A stretch of DNA of 64,000 bases from Pedobacter sp. SL55 (GTDB lineage Bacteria; Bacteroidota; Bacteroidia; Sphingobacteriales; Sphingobacteriaceae): the NCBI RefSeq assembly GCF_026625705.1, contig NZ_CP113059.1:3224001-3288000 (forward strand). Direction: 5' to 3'. The position numbers and the translations under genes were made by a program. The notes under the pieces are model-generated. The model saw nothing but the letters and a program-made list of their open reading frames with translations, was not told the origin of the DNA and made no database searches. This document shows, one piece after another, positions 26,350-36,159 of this stretch. Numbering within the stretch: the first letter of the stretch is position 1; each line of letters begins with the position of its first letter.

Positions 26350-27813
26350 ATGAGTATGATGAAAAATTACTTTAGAAAAATTAGCGTTCCATTGATGTTC
26401 GCTATGGTGCTAATTGCTAACTCGGCTTTAGCGCAAACAACTTATGAAGCCGAAGATGGAGTGCTAGATGTTCCTCCTGCGGTTTCGGATCCGGTAAGTG
26501 TACAGAACTGCACATCGTGTTCTGGTGGCAAGAAGGTAGGTAACCTAGATGCCAATAAAGGTTCCTTAACACTTACGATTAATGCGCCTACCACAGGAGT
26601 TTACAAACTTGATTTGTATCATTTAGTAGATAATAATGACAGGTTTTTTGATATTTTAATTGATAATACAATCTCACGTAGACCTAATATTAGAGGTGTT
26701 GGAAATTGGAATGATGTTGGAATAACTTCATTTTATATCAATCTAACTGCTGGAAGTCATACTGTCAAATTTTCCAATAGCTATTGGTATGCACCAAATC
26801 TAGATAGGCTAGTTGTAACCATGGTTCCCAATGCCATATATTTAGAGGCAGAGAACGCTGCACTAGGAGGCGGTGCATCAGTTGAGAACGGTAGTTTGCT
26901 TTCTGGCGGAAAAGGTGTGGAAGGAAATGTACACGGATTGGCAGGCTGGGTAACATTTACTTTTAATGTGGCTACTGCAGGGCAGTACGCACTTGCAGCA
27001 GTTTACAATGGAGCTGGAGGCGGTAATGATGGTGACGGTGATAGATATTTTAAAATTATCGTAAACCAGCCTATCACAACAACGGCCGGAAAAATTGATG
27101 ATACAGGAACTCAGTTCGGGATAAAAAAAGGTTCTGGTGGTAATGATGGAGTAGGAATACAGACGCAAAACATAACCTTGGTTGCTGGTGAAAATAAAAT
27201 TACATTCTATTCTGATTGGTACGCTCCCAGATTGGACAAAATAGTCTTATATGGAGCGAATGTGCTTCCAGTAATTCTAACAAAATTTACCGCTAAAGCT
27301 ACAAATACTGCAGCTGTTTTAAATTGGGCTACGGCTTCAGAAAAGAACAGCGATTATTTTGCGGTTATGCGCTCTGGTGATGGTGTAAATTTCTCGAAAA
27401 TTGGAGAAGTTAAGGCGGCTGGAAACTCAAGCGAACTGAAAGAATATCAATTTAAAGACGCTTATCCATTAAATGGAACTAACTATTATAGGTTATATCA
27501 ATATGATAACGATGCAACCTTGGATAAATCAGATATAAAAACTGTTTCATTTAATTTAGATGCGAACCAAAATCACGTTAGAGTTATCAATTTAGATCAT
27601 GATAATGTTGCAATTGATATATATATTCCAACTGCTAAAAAAGGAAATGTGGTTATTGCAAATATTAACGGACAGAGAATAGCTAATGCAAATTTTGTTT
27701 TAGATAGTGGAAGAGCAAGAGTATCTCTACCAGTTAAAGGTGGAAAAGGTATTTATATTGCCATAGTAAATACTGAAGAAAAAACCATTAGAGAAAAGTT
27801 CCTTAAGCCATAA
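26350..27813 (+). CDS. Secreted protein with two CBM-like domains and a type IX secretion sorting tail
   Basis: A 487-residue exported protein with no recognisable catalytic domain. The signal peptide ends NSALAQ near residue 30. Residues 31-155 form a CBM6/CBM35-like beta-sandwich (TYEAEDG, VQNCTSCSGGKKVGNL, WYAPNLDRLVV). Residues 160-315 look like a second such domain (IYLEAENAALGGGA, DWYAPRLDKIVLYG). A FnIII-like segment typical of type IX cargo follows (LTKFTAKATNTAAVLNW). The last 80 residues resemble the type A sorting domain, ending GGKGIYIAIVNTEEKTIREK. The first CBM shares QNCTSC.G...VGNL with the large GH27-like enzyme at 42795, so both probably bind the same glycan. It should be attached to or released from the cell surface. 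It has its own promoter region and a terminator. Confidence 0.8.
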   Translation: MSMMKNYFRKISVPLMFAMVLIANSALAQTTYEAEDGVLDVPPAVSDPVSVQNCTSCSGGKKVGNLDANKGSLTLTINAPTTGVYKLDLYHLVDNNDRFFDILIDNTISRRPNIRGVGNWNDVGITSFYINLTAGSHTVKFSNSYWYAPNLDRLVVTMVPNAIYLEAENAALGGGASVENGSLLSGGKGVEGNVHGLAGWVTFTFNVATAGQYALAAVYNGAGGGNDGDGDRYFKIIVNQPITTTAGKIDDTGTQFGIKKGSGGNDGVGIQTQNITLVAGENKITFYSDWYAPRLDKIVLYGANVLPVILTKFTAKATNTAAVLNWATASEKNSDYFAVMRSGDGVNFSKIGEVKAAGNSSELKEYQFKDAYPLNGTNYYRLYQYDNDATLDKSDIKTVSFNLDANQNHVRVINLDHDNVAIDIYIPTAKKGNVVIANINGQRIANANFVLDSGRARVSLPVKGGKGIYIAIVNTEEKTIREKFLKP

Positions 27814-27884
27814 TAATATTGGTTTGGATTTAAGTAAGTGGGCTTTATTTTATCGGTTCTCGACTTAAATTTGAAATTATTATA

Positions 27885-27920
27885 AATGAGTCTGGTAGCT
27901 TACCAGACTCATTATCTTTT
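27885..27920 (+). terminator. Rho-independent terminator after the CBM protein gene
   Basis: AATGAGTCTGGTA pairs exactly with TACCAGACTCATT (13 bp, 3-nt loop GCT), followed by ATCTTTT. It separates the CBM protein gene from the susC unit. Confidence 0.85.
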
Positions 27921-28069
27921 AAAGATCTTATCTTCTGATTTTAGGTAATCGAGAATAGGTTTGCATAATCAGAAGCTATTCTGAAATTGTAACCTTATTA
28001 AGGTGAACTAGTAAAGGAATTTTCATGGAAAATAATGTATTTTATTTTCTTACTTTAAAAATAAAATCA

Positions 28070-28104
28070 TATTATTGTAGAACAGTATAGTATAGTATAT
28101 GTAG
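28070..28104 (+). promoter_or_regulatory. TTGTAG-TATAG repeat element, copy 2, before susC
   Basis: TATTATTG (one mismatch to TAnnTTTG) runs into TAGAACAG and then tandem TATAG units. GTAGAACAGTATAG is shared base for base with copy 3 at 47358. It lies about 155 bases upstream of the susC start, leaving a long 5' leader. The remainder of the 444-bp gap holds only the terminator at 27885 and AT-rich sequence. Confidence 0.6.
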
Positions 28105-28257
28105 AGTTGAATATTTACCCACAAGAATTTACTTACTTCAACCCTAAAAAAATTAGGCGAAAGGAGTTTACTTGTTTGATTTAGAAATTCAATATATCCT
28201 TACTAAAAGAAAATCGCAGGATTAGAATGGCTTCTAGTTTAAAACTTGAAGTCTCAA

Positions 28258-31200
28258 ATGAATGCAACCAAACCAAATATTATCTATATGAATTTTTTTT
28301 TACAAAAAGTAGTACGGCTTTTGAAATTTGGTGACCGTGGTGTTTTGTTATCTAAACACTACTGTTTACTATTTCCTCTCATGTTAATTGCTATTTCGGC
28401 TAATGCCCGGCAAGCTGAAAAATTAACTGTTATCGGGACGGTGGTGGATAGTGCAGGAGAAGGTATTCCGGCGGCATCTGTCACTTCGGAGAATAAAGGC
28501 AAAGTTGGCACCCAGACTGATGTTAACGGCAAATTTATCTTAGAAGTTCAAGTAGGTGCTGTTATAAAAATCAGAAGTATTGGTTTTATAGAAAAAACGG
28601 TACTGGTAACAGCAACAACCAAAACAATTAGCATTATTTTAGAAGACGATAAGACAGGCTTAAACGAGGTAGTTATTACTGCATTGGGCCAGAGTCAAAA
28701 AAAGGAAGCAATTGTTGGAGCCGTGACTACCGTGAGGGCGGGAGACTTAAAAATTCCTGCAAGTAACCTGACCAACGCTTTAGCAGGTAAAGTTTCAGGT
28801 ATTATTGGTTTTCAACCAAGCGGACAGCCGGGCCAAGATAACTCTAACTTTTTTATCAGAGGTGTTACCACATTTGGTTATAGAAAAGAACCATTGATAT
28901 TAATAGATAATGTGGAGATGACACCAAGTGACTTGGCAAGACTTCAAGTTGATGATATCGAAAGCTTTTCTGTATTAAAAGATGCCAGTGCTACTGCTTT
29001 GTATGGAGCAAGGGGCGGAAACGGAGTAATTCTAGTTAAAACCAAAGAAGGTAAAGTTGGTAAGGCTCAAATTAATGTGAGATTCGAAAATTCTGTTTCG
29101 CAATCTGCCAACACTTTAGAACTTGCAGATCCTATTACTTACATGAACCTATTTAACGAGGCAACCATAACTCGTGATCCGTTAATGCCTAGGCCTTATA
29201 GTGCAAACAAAATTTTAAATACAGAAGCAACTTTAAAGGGGCTTCCAGGAAGCAATCCATATATGTACCCAGCGGTAGATTGGCTGGATATGCTTTTCAA
29301 AAAAAGAACAAATACAGAAAGAACAAATGTTAATGTTTCTGGTGGCGGTGGTGTAGCCAGATATTACATTGCAGGATCATTTGCAAACGATAATGGGATT
29401 TTAAAACAAGATTCTAGAAATAATAACAATAGCAACGTTAATTTTAAAAACTATCAGCTTAGATCTAATATAAACATTAATCTTACAGAGAGCACCGAGT
29501 TGGTAGTGCGTTTGTCTGGGAACTTTAACGAATATAAGGGGCCTATGACAAGTGATGCTTCATTTTCTACAGACCTTTTCAATTTAGCAACACACACTAG
29601 TCCTGTAGATTTTCCCGCATATTATTTGCCAGATGCTGCTAATATCAATACCAAACATATTTTATTTGGTAACGAACCTCAAGGAGTAACTAGAAATTTA
29701 AGATTTGTTAACCCTTATGCGCAATTATTAAGAGGGAATAAGAATTTTTCTGAATCAAGAATGCTTGCGCAGCTTGAGTTGAATCAAGGTTTAGGTTTTG
29801 TTACCGAGGGCTTAAATTTTAGAAGTATTTTCAGTACAAATAGGTATGCTAGATTCGAATCTACTTTAGCTTATGCGCCATTTTATTACAACATAAGCTC
29901 TTATGATAGGCTTACCAATGAGTATACACTAAATTGGATCAACTCTGATCCAGATCAGGCAAGAGAATATTTACAGTACTACGGTAACGATGGTAACAAC
30001 GTAAATAAGCTTAATACTTTCTTGTACATGCAAGGTTCACTAGATTATAATAAAAGCTTTGGAAAAGGTCATAATATTAGTGCAGCATTAGTAGGAACTA
30101 TGCAGCAGCTTTTAGATGGAACGCCAAACAGTGAGCATAACTCTATTTTGTTTAACTCGCTTCCGTTTCGCAACATGACATTAGCTGGGCGTACCACTTA
30201 TTCTTATAAAAGTAAATATTACCTTGAGTTTAACTTCGGACAAAATGGTTCAGAGCGTTTTGCTGACAATAACCGATATGGCTTTTTCCCTACCATTGGA
30301 GCATCATGGATAGTATCTAGCGAAAAGTTTTATGGTAATTTGGTTAACGTTATTGATCGCTTAAAATTAAGAGCTAGTTACGGATTAGTGGGTAATGATG
30401 CCATTAGCAATAGAAGGTTTTTTTACCTATCTGAGGTAAATCTTAATAATGGCGGTAATGGCGCAACATTTGGTACCAATAACCAGTATACTCGCGACGG
30501 TGTAAGTATCAGTAGGTACGAAAATCGCGATGTGAGCTGGGAAGTTTCTAAACAGTTAAATTTGGGAGCCGAATTAACATTTCTTAAAGATTTTAGGATT
30601 ATAGGAGAAGTTTTTAGAAATATCAAATCAGATATTCTACAAACTCGTTCTGATATACCAACTACAATGGGTTTGGAAGCTGGTATAGATGCTAATATAG
30701 GAAAGGTAGAGTCTAAAGGATTTGAATTATCGATAGATGGAAGACGCACCATTAACAAAAACCTATGGATTTCTACGATGGGAAATATAACCCTAGCAAA
30801 AAACAAATTCTTACAATACGAAGAACCAGCATATAAGGAAGCCTACCGTTACACTACTGGCCAGCCATTAGATAGAATGCGTGGCTTTATTGCAGAGCGT
30901 TTATTTGTTGATGATAATGAAGCAAGAAATTCTCCTTCGCAAATATTTAGTACTGGCGGATTTGCTCCAATGGGTGGAGATATTAAATACCGTGATTTAA
31001 ATGGCGATGGTGTAATTAATTTTGAAGATCAGGCTTTTATTGGCTATCCAACAGTGCCACAATTAGTGTATGGTTTTGGGCTTTCTTCGGGTTATAAAGG
31101 GTTCGATTTTTCGGTTTTCTTCCAAGGGCAGGCAAGAGTATCATTTATGATTGATCCGGCAAGAACAAGCCCCTTCATTCAAAGTCCTGATGCTTACTAC

Positions 31201-31563
31201 ACCGGAAATACACAGTTAATTAAGGCTTATGCAGATAACCATTGGTCTGAAGATAATCAGGATTTATACGCACTATATCCTAGGCTTGGTATTAATGGCG
31301 CTCAAATTGAAAACAACAGACAGAATAGTACCTGGTGGTTAAGAGATGGAAGTTTCTTGCGTCTTAAATCATTAGAATTTGGTTACAGCCTGCCAGAAAA
31401 ATTATTGAGTAGAATTAAGATTAAAAAAATGAGAATATACTTCAATGGATTAAATCTGATAACCTGGAGCCCTTTTGATATGTGGGATCCTGAGTTGAGA
31501 GGAAGTGGTTTTAACTATCCAATTCAGAAAGTTTATAATGTAGGCTTAAATATTAGTTTATAG
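28258..31563 (+). CDS. SusC/RagA-family TonB-dependent outer-membrane glycan transporter
   Basis: An outer-membrane barrel of about 1101 residues that imports oligosaccharides with its SusD partner. After a long N-terminal leader with a hydrophobic stretch (LLFPLMLIAISANA, near residue 45) comes a carboxypeptidase-regulatory-like domain (IGTVVDSAGEGIPAASV). Next is the plug (ITALGQSQKKEAIVGAVTTV, IESFSVLKDASATALYGARG), then the 22-strand barrel ending VYNVGLNISL. No STN domain is visible, so sigma/anti-sigma signalling through this receptor is unlikely. I prefer the ATG at 28258 (MNATKPN) to the TTG at 28246; the ATG at 28288 (MNFFLQK) is also possible. susD follows 19 bases after the stop. 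Confidence 0.93.
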   Translation: MNATKPNIIYMNFFLQKVVRLLKFGDRGVLLSKHYCLLFPLMLIAISANARQAEKLTVIGTVVDSAGEGIPAASVTSENKGKVGTQTDVNGKFILEVQVGAVIKIRSIGFIEKTVLVTATTKTISIILEDDKTGLNEVVITALGQSQKKEAIVGAVTTVRAGDLKIPASNLTNALAGKVSGIIGFQPSGQPGQDNSNFFIRGVTTFGYRKEPLILIDNVEMTPSDLARLQVDDIESFSVLKDASATALYGARGGNGVILVKTKEGKVGKAQINVRFENSVSQSANTLELADPITYMNLFNEATITRDPLMPRPYSANKILNTEATLKGLPGSNPYMYPAVDWLDMLFKKRTNTERTNVNVSGGGGVARYYIAGSFANDNGILKQDSRNNNNSNVNFKNYQLRSNININLTESTELVVRLSGNFNEYKGPMTSDASFSTDLFNLATHTSPVDFPAYYLPDAANINTKHILFGNEPQGVTRNLRFVNPYAQLLRGNKNFSESRMLAQLELNQGLGFVTEGLNFRSIFSTNRYARFESTLAYAPFYYNISSYDRLTNEYTLNWINSDPDQAREYLQYYGNDGNNVNKLNTFLYMQGSLDYNKSFGKGHNISAALVGTMQQLLDGTPNSEHNSILFNSLPFRNMTLAGRTTYSYKSKYYLEFNFGQNGSERFADNNRYGFFPTIGASWIVSSEKFYGNLVNVIDRLKLRASYGLVGNDAISNRRFFYLSEVNLNNGGNGATFGTNNQYTRDGVSISRYENRDVSWEVSKQLNLGAELTFLKDFRIIGEVFRNIKSDILQTRSDIPTTMGLEAGIDANIGKVESKGFELSIDGRRTINKNLWISTMGNITLAKNKFLQYEEPAYKEAYRYTTGQPLDRMRGFIAERLFVDDNEARNSPSQIFSTGGFAPMGGDIKYRDLNGDGVINFEDQAFIGYPTVPQLVYGFGLSSGYKGFDFSVFFQGQARVSFMIDPARTSPFIQSPDAYYTGNTQLIKAYADNHWSEDNQDLYALYPRLGINGAQIENNRQNSTWWLRDGSFLRLKSLEFGYSLPEKLLSRIKIKKMRIYFNGLNLITWSPFDMWDPELRGSGFNYPIQKVYNVGLNISL

Positions 31564-31582
31564 GATTTATAATAAGAGAGAT

Positions 31583-33508
31583 ATGAAATCATATTTAAAA
31601 TATTTATACATGATAGTAATGGTATCATCTACCATATCCTGTAAAAAATACCTAGATGTTATTCCTGATAACGTAGGCACAATTGATTATGCATTTAGAA
31701 ATAGAAACGAAGCAGAAAAATATTTATTTACCTGCTATTCTACACTGCAAAAATTTAATAACACATGGTTTAATCCAGCTTTTACAACCTCTGGAGAGAT
31801 TATATTTCCTAATAATTTAATCAATAATATGGGTATAAATCCATTAGGATTTAATTTAATAAGAGGAACACAGAATGCTGGTAATCCTGCTTTAAATTAC
31901 TGGGACGGAGCAGAAGGTGGGCAAAGTTTGTTTGTGGCCATTAGGCATTGTAACACGATGTTAGAAAACATAGACAAACCTATTGATCTTACCGCGGGTG
32001 AAAAAGCAAGATGGATTGCAGAGGTAAAATTCCTAAAAGCTTACTATCATTATTATTTAATGAGGATGTATGGTCCAATTCCAATTACCGATGTTAATTT
32101 ACCGATTAACAGTTCCATAGAAACAGTTAAAGTGAAGAGGGCGCCAGTAGATGAGGTTGTAAACTATATTGTTAAGTTGTTAGATGAGGCCAGGCCTTCT
32201 TTACCTCCTGTAATTAGTAACCAAACTTTAGAGTTGGGCAGAATAACACAAGTAATTGCATTATCGGTAAAAGCGGAAGCTTTACTGGCTACAGCGGCAA
32301 GTCCATTATTTAACGGTAACCCCGATTATGCAACTTTTAAAGATAAAGACGGGGTAAATTTATTTAGTTCTCAAGTTGATTTAACTAAATGGGATAGGGC
32401 GGCTGTTGCCTGTAAGGAAGCAATTGATTTAGCAGAGGAAAGGGGCCTGAAACTTCATGATTTTGTGCCACCTGCAAACATTCCTGCAACATTAACAGAT
32501 TCTTTAAAAAAGGTACTAACCTTACAAACTGCAATAACCGAAAAGTGGGAGTTAAATACAGAGTTGATATGGGCGTTAAATCCGGTATTTGGATTTGGGC
32601 AGCAAGAATACGGAATGCCTAGATTAACAGTTAAATCTTCAACAAATTTAATTGCGCAAGGAACTTTGGCCGTACCAATTGCTCAACAAGAATTGTTCTA
32701 TACTGATAAGGGACTCCCGATTAACGAAGATAAAAATTGGGACTATGCCAAACGTTACGAATTGAAAACAGCCGCAGATAAAGATCGCTTCTACGTGCAT
32801 AAAGGCTACGAAACAGTGAACGCTCACTTTAATAGAGAGCCAAGATTTTATTCTTCTATCGCATTTGATGGTGGCGTATGGTACGGAAACGGAGTTTTAA
32901 TACCAGAAAATGCACTTTATGTACAAGCAAGGGGAGTAGAGTCTTATGCAGGGCCGAAAGATTTAATTTATCTTAATGTTTCTGGATATTGGCCTAAAAA
33001 ACTGGTTAATTATTTAACGGTATATGATGAGCGAATGACTTGGGAACCCTATCATTTTCCATTGATGAGGTTGGCTGGTTTGTATTTACTATACGCAGAA
33101 GCCTTAAACGAACAAGGAAAAAATTATACAGAGATACTGCCATACATAGACAAGGTTAGAACTAGGGCGGGGCTTCCTAGCGTTGAAACTTCATGGTCGG
33201 CGGCTAATTCTACAAGACCGGGAAAGTATGATAATCAACAAGGTTTAAGAGAAATTATCCATCAAGAAAGACGTATTGAATTGGCATTTGAAGGCCAAGC
33301 AGGTTGGGATTTACGCAGATGGAAAGAAATGGCAAATGTAATGAGTAGACCAATGCAGGGTTGGAATATATACGAAGGACAGGCTTTGAATTATTATCGT
33401 CCGCGTAATTTATTAACGCCAATTTTTAATGTTAGAAATTACTTATGGCCAATTAGGTCTATCAATCTAACTATTAATGATAACCTGGTTCAAAATCCAC
33501 TATGGTAG
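31583..33508 (+). CDS. SusD/RagB-family glycan-binding lipoprotein
   Basis: Surface lipoprotein of 641 residues that caps the SusC barrel and binds the glycan. The signal peptide ends VSSTISC, placing the lipidated Cys near residue 20, directly followed by KKYLDVIPDN, the usual SusD start. The N-terminal TPR-like region includes RWIAEVKFLKAYYHYYLMR (near 150). The C-terminal SusD block has LYLLYAEALNEQGK and IHQERRIELAFEGQAGWDLRRWK. It is one of the longer members of the family. It sits between susC and two surface lipoprotein genes, the standard PUL order. Confidence 0.93.
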   Translation: MKSYLKYLYMIVMVSSTISCKKYLDVIPDNVGTIDYAFRNRNEAEKYLFTCYSTLQKFNNTWFNPAFTTSGEIIFPNNLINNMGINPLGFNLIRGTQNAGNPALNYWDGAEGGQSLFVAIRHCNTMLENIDKPIDLTAGEKARWIAEVKFLKAYYHYYLMRMYGPIPITDVNLPINSSIETVKVKRAPVDEVVNYIVKLLDEARPSLPPVISNQTLELGRITQVIALSVKAEALLATAASPLFNGNPDYATFKDKDGVNLFSSQVDLTKWDRAAVACKEAIDLAEERGLKLHDFVPPANIPATLTDSLKKVLTLQTAITEKWELNTELIWALNPVFGFGQQEYGMPRLTVKSSTNLIAQGTLAVPIAQQELFYTDKGLPINEDKNWDYAKRYELKTAADKDRFYVHKGYETVNAHFNREPRFYSSIAFDGGVWYGNGVLIPENALYVQARGVESYAGPKDLIYLNVSGYWPKKLVNYLTVYDERMTWEPYHFPLMRLAGLYLLYAEALNEQGKNYTEILPYIDKVRTRAGLPSVETSWSAANSTRPGKYDNQQGLREIIHQERRIELAFEGQAGWDLRRWKEMANVMSRPMQGWNIYEGQALNYYRPRNLLTPIFNVRNYLWPIRSINLTINDNLVQNPLW

Positions 33509-33528
33509 CATATTGTAATTCTAAAGTT

Positions 33529-34752
33529 ATGATGAAATTTAATAATCAATCCTTTGCACTCCTTATTCTATCACTGGTAATTGGTGTAACTTCTTGTAAA
33601 AAGAATAATGGTTTTAATGAAATCGTATCGAAAGATATGACCAAACCAGATGTAGTAACCAATATTAAGGTAGATAATTTTAATGGTGGATCGTATATTA
33701 CTTACGACTTGCCTAACAGCCCAAATGTATTATACGTACTTGCTAAATACAGGATCAATGATAAAACGATTAGAGAAACGAAATCGTCATATTATTCTGA
33801 TACCGTTATAGTAGAAGGATTTGCCAAAGAAAAAGAGTACGAAGTTGAACTACATACTGTTTCAAGAGCAAATGTAAAATCGGATCCTATTTACGTGAAA
33901 GTAAATCCAAAAACTCCCGTTTATAAAGTAGTTAGCCCAACTTTACAACTAGTGTCAGATTTTGGAGGGATAAATATTAAAGCGCAAAACACCCTAAAAA
34001 AAGAAGTTGGGATTATTTTTGTTGCCTATAATGCACAAACTCGCCAGATGGAAGTAGAAGATCAGTTTTTTACAAAGGCAGAAAACATAGATTATTCTAT
34101 AAGAGGTTATGCTAGCACAGCTAAAGATTTTGGAGTTTATGTAACCGATAAATGGGGAAATATCTCTGATACTTTAAAAGCTAATTTGACTCCGTTATAT
34201 GAGGAATTGGTAGATAAATCGAAATTTAGTGTTTACAATTTATCTTCAGATACACCTATTGGCTACAACTGGCAATTACCAAACTTATGGAATGGAAATA
34301 CTGATGGAGATGGATGGCATACGCTAGAGGGTAATCCAAGACCTTATGTGGCCACTTTTAGTATTGGTAAAACATATAAGCTAAGCCGCTTTGTAATGTG
34401 GGAGAGAACAGGAACATTTACTTACGGCCATGGTAATCCTAAAGAGTTTTCAATATGGGGATCTAACGTTGCGCAACCTAGAGATCAGGTATTGCCAATT
34501 TTAGCGCCAGTTGGTACCGTACTAGGCGATTGGACTAATTTAGGTAATTATAATTTTCCAAATCCTCCTTCTGGAAATCCTCCAAGTGCTTATACGCCTG
34601 GAGATGAGGCGTTCGTAAAAGCAGGCGTTAGTTTTAACGTTCCGTTTAATGCCCCCGATGTTAAGTTTATTCGATTGGCTGTAGGAAATACATGGTCTGG
34701 TGGAGCAACTGCACACGTTATTGAGATGTCTTTTTATGGAAGACCCATATAA
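33529..34752 (+). CDS. SusE/F-position surface lipoprotein with discoidin-like C-terminus (DUF4959/DUF5000-like)
   Basis: A lipoprotein of about 407 residues; the signal peptide LLILSLVIGVTSC places the lipidated Cys near residue 23. The arrangement is two FnIII-like segments (about 40-130 and 135-225: VVTNIKVDNFNGGSYITYDL, LQLVSDFGGINIKAQN) and then a galactose-binding/discoidin-like domain (LWNGNTDGDGWHTLEG, PKEFSIWGSN, FIRLAVGNTW). This matches the DUF4959-DUF5126-DUF5000 proteins found behind SusD. The listed start is ATG 33529; an upstream in-frame start at 33502 would overlap susD. It probably binds the target glycan at the surface. Spacing to the next gene is 29 bases. Confidence 0.8.
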   Translation: MMKFNNQSFALLILSLVIGVTSCKKNNGFNEIVSKDMTKPDVVTNIKVDNFNGGSYITYDLPNSPNVLYVLAKYRINDKTIRETKSSYYSDTVIVEGFAKEKEYEVELHTVSRANVKSDPIYVKVNPKTPVYKVVSPTLQLVSDFGGINIKAQNTLKKEVGIIFVAYNAQTRQMEVEDQFFTKAENIDYSIRGYASTAKDFGVYVTDKWGNISDTLKANLTPLYEELVDKSKFSVYNLSSDTPIGYNWQLPNLWNGNTDGDGWHTLEGNPRPYVATFSIGKTYKLSRFVMWERTGTFTYGHGNPKEFSIWGSNVAQPRDQVLPILAPVGTVLGDWTNLGNYNFPNPPSGNPPSAYTPGDEAFVKAGVSFNVPFNAPDVKFIRLAVGNTWSGGATAHVIEMSFYGRPI

Positions 34753-34781
34753 TTAATAGGTTAGTTTTTAATAGAGAAAAC

Positions 34782-35987
34782 ATGAAAAATATAATTATAA
34801 AAATGCTTCTTCTAGTTACAGTTGTGATATATGGCTGTAGTAAACAGGACACAGATTTTCGAAATTTTTTAAAAGGCAAAGAAGTAATTTATACTGGTGC
34901 TGTCGGTAATGTTTCTAATTACCCTGGAAAAAATAGGGTACAACTCAAATGGAAATTAAGTTCTGATCCTACAATTACAAAATATATTGTTTATTGGAAT
35001 AATAAATTGGATTCTCAAATAGTAAATATTACGCAAAAAACAGATAGTATCAGCACAATTATTTCTGGACTTCAAGAATACGTATATGCCTTTACCATAT
35101 TTTCTGCTGATGCTAAAGGAAACAGGTCTATTCCCCAAGAAGTTAATAATGTTAAAATTTACGGCGATGTTTATAGTAGTTCACTTCTTAACAGAGGGTA
35201 TGATGCAGAACAACCTTACTTAACATATACAGATGAAAAGGTAGAGCTAAAATTTATTACTCCAGATACCATACATGTGAGCACAACGATAAAGTATCAA
35301 AATAAATTTGGGATAGAAACAGAAAAGGTATTTAAGGGTAATGCAAATGTAATCACATTAACAGATCATAAATTAAACACACCAATTCTATATAAATCAG
35401 CCTATATACCAGCAAGAGGAGCAATAGATACATTCTATGTAAGCAATTTTAGTACATATCCAGCTTATGAGTTTAAAGAAATCATGTGTGCTAAAAATTT
35501 ATTCAGTGCAATCTCTTTGGCTAGAGATGTAGGTGTTTACGAACCGGGTACAGGGATAAACAAGCTTTGGAACGGCGCTACAACACCTCAGTCTTATCCT
35601 AATATTTTCCATAGTTCTTCTAAAACTCTACCTCATGCTATAACTTTTGATATGGGTAAAGTATATAATGATTTACGCAGAGTTGAAATTATAGGTAGAG
35701 ATGGCAACCATAACCCAACCGAGTTTGAAATATGGGGAATAGAAACTACACCAGTAGAATTATCTGTAGATCCTAGCAATGCTACGTGGCCAGCCGAAGC
35801 TGTAAGTAAAGGATGGAAACTTTTAGTAGATGCAAAAAGAACAGATAATGGGGTAAATCCTATGAAATTCGCATTTGTAGCAAATCCTCCAAAAGTAAGA
35901 TACATAAGAGTAAGAATTAAGAAAGTTGCTAGTGGAAGTAACGACAGCAGTAACATGACACAGTTAACATTCTGGAATTATCAATAA
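34782..35987 (+). CDS. SusE/F-position surface lipoprotein (DUF4998/DUF5000-like)
   Basis: A 401-residue lipoprotein: MLLLVTVVIYGC gives a lipobox Cys near residue 19. The first 200 residues contain FnIII-like strands (RVQLKWKLSSDPTITKYIVYW, a DUF4998-like start). The final 150 residues form a discoidin-like domain (LWNGATTPQSYPNIF, ITFDMGKVYNDLRRVEIIGR, PTEFEIWGIE, VRYIRVRIKKV). It resembles the upstream lipoprotein in design rather than sequence. It is the last gene before a hairpin at 36009, so the susC operon probably ends here. The function is inferred to be surface glycan binding. Confidence 0.78.
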   Translation: MKNIIIKMLLLVTVVIYGCSKQDTDFRNFLKGKEVIYTGAVGNVSNYPGKNRVQLKWKLSSDPTITKYIVYWNNKLDSQIVNITQKTDSISTIISGLQEYVYAFTIFSADAKGNRSIPQEVNNVKIYGDVYSSSLLNRGYDAEQPYLTYTDEKVELKFITPDTIHVSTTIKYQNKFGIETEKVFKGNANVITLTDHKLNTPILYKSAYIPARGAIDTFYVSNFSTYPAYEFKEIMCAKNLFSAISLARDVGVYEPGTGINKLWNGATTPQSYPNIFHSSSKTLPHAITFDMGKVYNDLRRVEIIGRDGNHNPTEFEIWGIETTPVELSVDPSNATWPAEAVSKGWKLLVDAKRTDNGVNPMKFAFVANPPKVRYIRVRIKKVASGSNDSSNMTQLTFWNYQ

Positions 35988-36008
35988 ATAATTCGATAAA
36001 TCTTAAAA

Positions 36009-36045
36009 AGATACGTGTAGGTGTGTTTAAAACTTACACGTATCT
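36009..36045 (+). terminator. Hairpin at the end of the susC operon
   Basis: AGATACGTGTA pairs exactly with TACACGTATCT (11 bp, loop of about 15). No T-tract follows, so it could be a weak terminator or a stabiliser at the 3' end of the susC-lipoprotein transcript. The GH95 gene begins 115 bases later. Confidence 0.5.
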
Positions 36046-36159
36046 ATAAATCTGGAAAAATAATCCATCATTTTATTAGCTCGCATTTTAAGTATAAACG
36101 CTTTAAAATTCTGATTTACAATTAAGAATTTTAAGCGCTGAAAACTAAATTTTTAAACC

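Noticed and set aside
30423..30806. 127-residue antisense frame in susC
   Set aside because: It is a shadow of the SusC barrel coding sequence.
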